Positions 6,658 through 10,673 of a DNA stretch of 10,673 bases are shown here, one piece after another. The DNA is from Peptococcaceae bacterium UBA3937 (GTDB taxonomy: Bacteria; Bacillota; Peptococcia; DRI-13; DTU073). The translations under genes and the position numbers were made by a program. The stretch is taken from contig DGEB01000003.1 in assembly GCA_002385735.1 (NCBI GenBank), positions 1-10,673 on the forward strand, given 5' to 3'. A model generated the notes under the pieces. It saw nothing but the letters and a program-made list of their open reading frames with translations, ran no database searches and was not told the DNA's origin. Numbering within the stretch: position 1 is the stretch's first letter; every line of letters starts with the position of its first letter.

Positions 6658-7680
6658 ATGAGTAAGGTTTATGCTTTGATTAAACCACGGGCGGAGGCAG
6701 TGGCGTATCTTCGGGAACTGCTGACAGGTCATGGGATGGAATGGCTGGGCGAAGAAACAGTGAATCAGGGCTATGGGATGAAAATCAGCGGCGAGGATCA
6801 GGTTGCCGCTTTTTCCGGTGTGCTCTATTTTGACAAAAAGGGCTTCTCTTCCCGACTGGTGATGAATAAGGGGAGTGAAGGCCTTTTTCAACTGCTGGAG
6901 GAAAACCTTGCTCATCCCGGGGCGCAAAATGCGGCGGAGGCTGATCGGGCGGCCATTACACCGGCTACGGACAAGACCATGGCCGATGAACCGGTCATTC
7001 TAGAGCAGCTAGCTTCCAGGGCCCATATTGGCACGGATGAATCAGGGAAAGGTGACTATTTCGGGCCCCTGGTTGTGGCAGGTGTCTTTATCCAACCGCA
7101 GGATGTGGCGGTCTTGCGGGAAATGGGGGTTGCAGACAGCAAAACCCTTGCCGCAAAAAAAATAAAAAGCCTGGCCGAAAGCTTACGGGAGTTGTTGCAG
7201 GGCAGATTTAACGTGGTCTATATCGGACCGGAAAAATACAATGAGCTTTATGCGAAGATGGGTAATCTCAATAAAATGCTGGCCTGGGCCCATGCGCGGG
7301 TTATGGAGAATCTTCTGGAGAGGCTGGAGATGCTGGAAAAGTCGGGGAGGCTGGATTGCCAATATGCCCTGACTGATAAATTTGGGCATGAAAGTCTTAT
7401 TCAACGGGCTTTAATGCAAAAAGGCCGTCAAATCCGCCTGGTGCAAATCCCGCGGGGAGAGCGGGACCCGGCGGTAGCGGCAGCGTCAGTCATCGCCCGT
7501 GATGTTTTCGTACATAAAATGGACGAGCTTGCCCAAAAATATGGAATCGTACTACCTAAAGGCTGCAATGAACAGGTGCGGAAAACGGCACAGCAATTTG
7601 TGGCGAAATACGGGCAGGATGAGTTGGGTAAAGTGGCGAAGCTTCATTTTAAAACCACGCAGGAGTTAAGGCAAAACTAA
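6658..7680 (+). CDS. rnhC: Ribonuclease HIII
   Basis: Cytoplasmic nuclease that cuts the RNA strand of RNA-DNA hybrids (R-loops, Okazaki primers). It has 340 residues from ATG 6658, with GAGAGG at 6643-6648 nine bases upstream. The N-terminal domain (about 1-90, MSKVYALIKPRAEA...) is the TBP-like hybrid-binding domain that distinguishes HIII from HII. After a variable linker, the catalytic domain begins near 123. The DESGKGDYFGP motif supplies Asp127 and Glu128, Asp240 lies in LTDKFG, and Asp282 lies in ASVIARD; these are the DEDD set. The protein looks complete and functional. Its last five codons plus stop form the first copy of a 17-base direct repeat that recurs after hepT. Confidence 0.95.
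   Translation: MSKVYALIKPRAEAVAYLRELLTGHGMEWLGEETVNQGYGMKISGEDQVAAFSGVLYFDKKGFSSRLVMNKGSEGLFQLLEENLAHPGAQNAAEADRAAITPATDKTMADEPVILEQLASRAHIGTDESGKGDYFGPLVVAGVFIQPQDVAVLREMGVADSKTLAAKKIKSLAESLRELLQGRFNVVYIGPEKYNELYAKMGNLNKMLAWAHARVMENLLERLEMLEKSGRLDCQYALTDKFGHESLIQRALMQKGRQIRLVQIPRGERDPAVAAASVIARDVFVHKMDELAQKYGIVLPKGCNEQVRKTAQQFVAKYGQDELGKVAKLHFKTTQELRQN
7663..7679 (+). repeat. 17-base direct repeat, left copy (end of rnhC)
   Basis: GAGTTAAGGCAAAACTA here is identical to 8934-8950. This copy encodes the rnhC C-terminus (ELRQN and part of the stop codon). The two copies bracket the nucleotidyltransferase remnant and the MntA/HepT pair. Confidence 0.85.
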
Positions 7681-7731
7681 ATGGTTCAACATTTCGCATA
7701 ATTGTTGTATCTAAGACAGATGGCGATAATG

Positions 7732-7748
7732 TATAATTATGGTATAAT
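7732..7748 (+). promoter_or_regulatory. Extended -10 promoter ahead of the nucleotidyltransferase cluster
   Basis: Two TATAAT hexamers occur at 7732-7737 and 7743-7748. The second is preceded by TGG (7740-7742), an extended -10 motif that can compensate for the lack of a good -35 box. The likely start is near 7755, giving a very short leader before the site GGGAGGA at 7766-7772. Confidence 0.6.
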
Positions 7749-7775
7749 GATTCCGTTAAAAAGGCGGGAGGATTC

Positions 7776-8100
7776 ATGGATAAGGTTATTGAACAAATAA
7801 AACACATGGCGCAACAATATAAAATCAAGAAGATTGTCTTGTTTGGTTCCCGCGCAAGAGGAGATTATGGGATTGCCAGTGATTATGATCTCGCCGTTTT
7901 TGCGGATGGCTTGTCCCCGGGAAGCTTTTGCATAAAAGCTTATTTCTGATGAAGAGGTGTGGCTGTTCATGATAAAAGACCGGAATATGACGTCTCATCT
8001 TTATCAGGAACAAATGGCCCAGGAAATTGCTGAGAGAATAAAAGTAAAGTATGTACAGGAATTCGAAGTGTTATACCGGCAGTTGTCCAAAGGTAGGTAG
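7776..8100 (+). pseudogene. Decayed MNT nucleotidyltransferase fused to an HI0074-type partner tail
   Basis: From ATG 7776 a frame of 57 codons gives an N-terminal MNT nucleotidyltransferase core with GSRARGDYGIASDYDLAVF. It then breaks off in a foreign tail (GSFCIKAYF) and stops at 7947-7949. From about 7936 another frame reads KLISDEEVWLFMIKDRNMTS and ends at TAG 8098-8100, with EIAERI and LYRQL in its last part. This matches the C-terminal half of HI0074-family substrate-binding partners (HEPN-like). The second half of the first gene and the first half of the second are missing. The break falls at a palindrome (7922-7941). The promoter and ribosome binding site remain good, so a 57-residue peptide may still be made. 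Confidence 0.75.
7922..7941. repeat. Perfect inverted repeat at the gene-fusion junction
   Basis: AAGCTTTT (7922-7929) and AAAAGCTT (7934-7941) are separated by GCAT. The homology to the nucleotidyltransferase ends just before this point and homology to the HI0074-type tail begins inside it. This suggests the deletion or fold-back event occurred here. Confidence 0.6.
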
Positions 8101-8142
8101 GGCTGTAAATGTACATTTTGTCTGAAACGTTGGTGATAGATC

Positions 8143-8538
8143 ATGGATTTGGAAGTAATTAAGAATTATCTTATCGAAAAAACTGCGGCCTTTATCATTA
8201 TTCTGTTTGGCTCGGCCGCTGCGGCAAGGCTGCGGGATGACAGCGATATCGATGTAGCTTTTTTGTCCGAAAAAAGTCTGGATGAATATGAAGTATTTCT
8301 CCTTGCTCAGGAATTGGCTGCTAAAATAGGTAGAGATGTGGATTTGATCGACTTGAGCAAAGCTTCCACAGTTTTTAAAGCCAATATTTTAGGAACAGGG
8401 AAGATTATCTATTCCGCTGATGAGCAGCGCAAAAATGAATTCCAAATAAGAACCTTTAAGGAGTATGCCTTGCTCAACGAAGAACGAAAAGAAGTTCTAA
8501 ATAAAGCCCAGGAAAGGGGCCATGTCTATGAGAAGTGA
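8143..8538 (+). CDS. mntA: MntA-type antitoxin nucleotidyltransferase
   Basis: Minimal nucleotidyltransferase of 131 residues, antitoxin of an MNT-HEPN pair. In characterised members, MntA transfers AMP from ATP onto the tyrosine of the HepT toxin motif and so silences it. The signature GSX10DXD is present: Gly23-Ser24 followed by Asp35 and Asp37. A third acidic position lies in GRDVDLIDL (near Asp67). The start ATG 8143 follows GGTGAT (8132-8137) at five bases. The gene overlaps hepT by about 11 bases, implying coupled translation and a fixed antitoxin:toxin ratio. Both likely depend on the promoter at 7732-7748, since none is clear at 8101-8142. Confidence 0.88.
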   Translation: MDLEVIKNYLIEKTAAFIIILFGSAAAARLRDDSDIDVAFLSEKSLDEYEVFLLAQELAAKIGRDVDLIDLSKASTVFKANILGTGKIIYSADEQRKNEFQIRTFKEYALLNEERKEVLNKAQERGHVYEK

Positions 8539-8935
8539 CGTAATTTTGAACAAGATCGCAATAATAGAAAGATGTATCAAACGAATCCATGATGAATATG
8601 CAGGGAATCCGGAGAATCTTGCCAATTTCACAAAACAAGATTCCATTATATTAAACATCCAAAGGGCAGTGGAAGCAAGCATTGATCTGGCGATGCACAT
8701 TGTGGCCGAAAAAGCGCTTGGGATTCCGCAAAACAGCAGAGATGCCTTTGACCTGCTGCATGAAAACGGCATTATTACAAGCGATCTAAACAGCCGCCTG
8801 AAAGCGATGGTGGGTTTCAGGAATATTGCTGTTCATGATTATCAGGCGATCAACCTGGCTATTGTCCAAAAAATCATTGAGCTTCATTTGGGTGATCTGA
8901 AGGAATTTGCCAATCAAATATTAAAAAGAGATTGA
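8528..8935 (+). CDS. hepT: HepT-like HEPN ribonuclease toxin
   Basis: All-helical HEPN toxin RNase of 135 residues from ATG 8528. AAGGGG at 8514-8519 is eight bases upstream of that start; ATG 8522 would give 137 residues and cannot be excluded. The active-site motif RX4HXY is intact as Arg98, His103 and Tyr105 in RNIAVHDY. Tyr105 is the residue AMPylated by MntA in the characterised system. The N-terminus DVILNKIAIIERCIKRI is typical of HepT. The known role is growth arrest through RNA (reported tRNA or mRNA) cleavage, used for plasmid or island maintenance and phage defence. The stop codon lies inside the right copy of the 17-base direct repeat. Confidence 0.9.
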   Translation: MRSDVILNKIAIIERCIKRIHDEYAGNPENLANFTKQDSIILNIQRAVEASIDLAMHIVAEKALGIPQNSRDAFDLLHENGIITSDLNSRLKAMVGFRNIAVHDYQAINLAIVQKIIELHLGDLKEFANQILKRD

Positions 8936-8950
8936 GTTAAGGCAAAACTA
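8934..8950 (+). repeat. 17-base direct repeat, right copy
   Basis: GAGTTAAGGCAAAACTA is identical to 7663-7679, starting inside the hepT stop codon region. It is also the first unit of a short tandem array (8937-8978). Confidence 0.85.
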
Positions 8951-8978
8951 TAAGGAAAAAACTAATAAGGCAAAGCTA
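8937..8978 (+). repeat. Three imperfect tandem 14-base units
   Basis: TTAAGGCAAAACTA (8937-8950), TAAGGAAAAAACTA (8951-8964) and ATAAGGCAAAGCTA (8965-8978) follow one another without gaps. The first is part of the rnhC-end repeat. Confidence 0.65.
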
Positions 8979-9012
8979 AAGAACCCAGAGCATTTCGCCC
9001 TGGGTTCTTTAG
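8976..9012. terminator. Convergent-gene terminator-like hairpin
   Basis: CTAAAGAACCCAG (8976-8988) pairs perfectly with CTGGGTTCTTTAG (9000-9012) around an 11-base loop. It sits between hepT (+) and the LamG gene (-). The stem is strong and symmetrical, but no long T-run follows on either strand; the U-rich part (TTCTTT) is inside the stem. It may work in both directions. Confidence 0.6.
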
Positions 9013-9017
9013 TAACC

Positions 9018-9080
9018 TTACTATCGTTACTACCGCTACTATTGCTGTGTGTTGTTGAGTGTGTTGAGTGCGTTCAGTGT
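9018..9080. repeat. Degenerate 9-base tandem repeats
   Basis: Two adjacent sets have period nine. The first is TTACTATCG, TTACTACCG, CTACTATTG (9018-9044). After CTGTGTGTT comes GTTGAGTGT, GTTGAGTGC, GTTCAGTGT (9054-9080). They lie just downstream of the LamG stop codon. Confidence 0.55.
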
Positions 9081-9101
9081 CGTCATTTAGTGTGTCATTA
9101 A

Positions 9102-10466
9102 TTATTTGGTTGCGTTATATCTCCCTAAAATTTCATATGCGGTCAAAGCTCGTTCGTAAACGCATACTTCATCAATTACCCCTACGAAATGGACATTAGC
9201 GAGAGAATCTCCGCCAATCCACAAAGCGCCAAAATTATTATTGATTCTTCCGGTTAAGGGGAATGCGTTAACCAATTGCCCGTTTAAATAGAGGCACAGT
9301 TTTGTTCCGTCGTAAGTACCGACCACATGGGTCCATTGATTCAAGGGAATGGGCGTGGTTGAATAGGCGGTTTGCGCTACATCACCCATTTTAACCGAGA
9401 AACCGATTCGATTATCCTTTCGGGCAATAATACTATAATCAGTTTTCGTGCCTGAGTTCTTGCAGATGATTTTTTGCCAATCCTTCATGGGAGCGGTTGG
9501 TTTAATCCATGCTTCTACCGTGACTGATCTACCCGGATTTAAAGCACCTGCCCAATCACGAGCACTGGTTTGCACAAAGTCATTGCCGTCAAAGTAAAGC
9601 GCTGACCCTATTTTGCCGGTTGTCCAGGTGGCTCCAACAATTGAACCGTGAAACTCCAGACCGCCCGAGTCTTCTGTGCTCTCTCCTTCACCTTCGTCAA
9701 AGCTCCATTTGGCTACCAAAGACATTTCCCCCGGGTCTGGCAATTCTGCCTCGTACCGGTTTAATACTTCCGCTGCCGAAAGTGCCCGCGGATAAATATT
9801 TACTTCATCAATGGCACCATAGAAATTGGCATTAACCGTATCGCCGCCGATGCGCAACACCCCTTTATGGTCATTGATACAACCGGTTACGGCAAAGGAA
9901 TTTTCCAGTTTTCCGTTGATATAGATGCATAATTTTTTTCCGTCATAAGTACCAACCACATGAGTTGCGTAATGCAAAGAAATGGGATATTTAGAATAAG
10001 CGGTTTGAGCTACATTGCCTATTTTGATGGAAAACCCGACGCGATTATCACTTCTGCCAATGATACTGTAATCAGTATCTTTCCCTGTGGATTTGCAGAT
10101 TATTTTCTGCCAATCCTGCATGAGGGCTTCCGGTCTGATCCACGCCTCTACCGTGAGGGCGGTTCTGGGGTTCAACGCATTATGATGAGGAACCTCAACA
10201 TAATCCTTGCCGTCAAAGAAGAGTTCATGCCCTTCTTCTGGTTCAAAACCTTCTCGTACCCAATTGGCTCCATGGATTATACCGTCGAAGCCGTTTCCGC
10301 TGGTATCTACGGCTATTGTGCCCTCTCCTTCGTCGAACTTCCATTGGGCAACCGGTTGTACCGAATTGCCGGCAGCACTTGCGATCAATGGCATACATTG
10401 CAAAAGAAGTCCCATGACTAACACAAGACTAATAACAGTGCGTTTTCTCATTCCCCTTAACAACAT
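9102..10466 (-). CDS. Secreted protein with two LamG-like domains
   Basis: Exported protein of 454 residues. The signal peptide covers about 1-31 (hydrophobic VISLVLVMGLLLQC..., cleavage near ASA-AG). Two concanavalin/LamG-like (Laminin_G_3 type) domains follow at about 39-241 and 249-452. Each opens with W(K/S)FDEGEG and continues through LTVEAWI or VTVEAWI, DWQKIICK, TDYSII and HVVGTYDG. Each ends with the strand IDEV(N/C)xYxRAL and ExLxRY. This fold usually binds carbohydrate. There is no enzymatic domain and no anchor, so the protein is a secreted or wall-associated binding module. Domain 1 has HYATHVVG where domain 2 has QWTHVVG, losing a conserved Trp. The start at 10466 has a strong site GAGGAGGT (10473-10480, minus), seven bases away. 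The gene converges on hepT. Confidence 0.88.
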   Translation of the reverse strand: MLLRGMRKRTVISLVLVMGLLLQCMPLIASAAGNSVQPVAQWKFDEGEGTIAVDTSGNGFDGIIHGANWVREGFEPEEGHELFFDGKDYVEVPHHNALNPRTALTVEAWIRPEALMQDWQKIICKSTGKDTDYSIIGRSDNRVGFSIKIGNVAQTAYSKYPISLHYATHVVGTYDGKKLCIYINGKLENSFAVTGCINDHKGVLRIGGDTVNANFYGAIDEVNIYPRALSAAEVLNRYEAELPDPGEMSLVAKWSFDEGEGESTEDSGGLEFHGSIVGATWTTGKIGSALYFDGNDFVQTSARDWAGALNPGRSVTVEAWIKPTAPMKDWQKIICKNSGTKTDYSIIARKDNRIGFSVKMGDVAQTAYSTTPIPLNQWTHVVGTYDGTKLCLYLNGQLVNAFPLTGRINNNFGALWIGGDSLANVHFVGVIDEVCVYERALTAYEILGRYNATK

Positions 10467-10472
10467 TAATTT

Positions 10473-10562
10473 ACCTCCTCAAAATTAATTTTTTCTTTAC
10501 AATTGTCTTTTTGTGAACATTATTAATGTCGCAAGACAATTATGTTCTTAATTACCTCCTTT
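10473..10562 (-). promoter_or_regulatory. Structured 5' leader of the LamG gene
   Basis: AATTGTCTT (10501-10509) and AAGACAATT (10533-10541) form a perfect stem. It encloses a second pair ACATT/AATGT (10517-10521 and 10525-10529). A second Shine-Dalgarno-like AAAGGAGGT (minus, 10554-10562) lies about 80 bases upstream of the real one. Its following bases (GGAGGTAATTAAG) resemble the true site (GGAGGTAAATTAATG) but have no start codon. Confidence 0.45.
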
Positions 10563-10567
10563 CTCCC

Positions 10568-10588
10568 TTTTGTGGGGTGTCCACAAAA
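10568..10588. repeat. Inverted repeat upstream of the LamG gene
   Basis: TTTTGTGG (10568-10575) and CCACAAAA (10581-10588) are a perfect pair with a five-base loop. It lies between the putative -10 box and the leader hairpin. It could be an operator or a leader hairpin; no T-run follows on the minus strand. Confidence 0.4.
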
Positions 10589-10606
10589 ACCAAATTATTA
10601 CATATA

Positions 10607-10634
10607 ATTATATATGTTTTTTTTTGGGGGGCAA
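10607..10634 (-). promoter_or_regulatory. Possible promoter of the LamG gene
   Basis: On the minus strand TATAAT (10612-10607) is preceded by TTGCCC (10634-10629), a four-of-six match to the -35 box with a 16-base spacer, in very AT-rich DNA. Nine Ts and six Gs run at 10617-10631 on the + strand. Confidence 0.4.
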
Positions 10635-10673
10635 GAATTTAATACACCAGGATGTGTTTATTCTATGATAATG

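Noticed and set aside
7663..8950. Insertion sequence or transposon between the 17-base direct repeats
   Set aside because: No transposase or integrase and no terminal inverted repeats were seen; 17 bases is long for a target duplication, so it is reported only as a repeat-bounded segment.
9018..9080. Short repeats as a possible CRISPR array
   Set aside because: Units are only nine bases, contiguous and degenerate, with no spacers and no cas genes.
9960..10421. 153-codon plus-strand frame opposite the LamG gene
   Set aside because: Antisense to a clear two-domain protein with signal peptide; no ribosome site and no recognisable motif.

Overview
The window reads as chromosomal DNA of a low-to-mid GC Bacillota, most likely a clostridial or Peptococcaceae-like lineage. 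This rests on the tRNA-sensing T-box leader with Firmicutes-type terminators, strong purine-rich ribosome binding sites, an RNase HIII gene, secreted proteins with copper-amine-oxidase N-terminal repeats, and an S-layer-homology (SLH) domain remnant. The genus cannot be fixed from sequence alone.

Layout. 1-480: a sigma-A promoter and a long T-box leader carrying two successive antiterminator/terminator modules. 512-3371: a three-gene ABC importer operon (lipoprotein receptor, BPD_transp_2-type permease, ATPase) of the family usually called tryptophan/aromatic amino acid (TrpXYZ-like) transporters. 3372-5922: a promoter, a terminator-like hairpin in the leader, and a large exported papain-family protease with two copper-amine-oxidase-N repeats and two C-terminal beta domains. 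5923-6657: a strong terminator, a nested inverted repeat, a diverged copy of the protease promoter, and debris of cell-surface protein genes in both orientations. 6658-7680: rnhC (RNase HIII). 7681-8935: a decayed nucleotidyltransferase/HI0074 pair followed by an intact MntA/HepT (MNT-HEPN) toxin-antitoxin pair. This segment is bracketed by an exact 17-base direct repeat that starts as the last five codons of rnhC. 8936-9101: short tandem repeat arrays and a terminator-like hairpin. 9102-10466 (minus): an exported protein made of two LamG-like (concanavalin-fold) domains. 10467-10673: its AT-rich leader and promoter region.

How it works together. The transporter operon should be switched on when a cognate tRNA is uncharged. 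The specifier loop and the UGGU in both T-boxes fit an A73 tRNA (best candidate tRNA-Phe, codon UUC) better than tRNA-Trp (G73). The rest is a mix of secreted or surface functions and a small defence/stress island. The most notable structures are the tandem T-box, the repeat-bounded toxin-antitoxin insertion beside a decayed relative, and the re-used promoter beside scrambled surface-protein fragments. No wholly unknown system is demonstrable here; several elements deserve checking.
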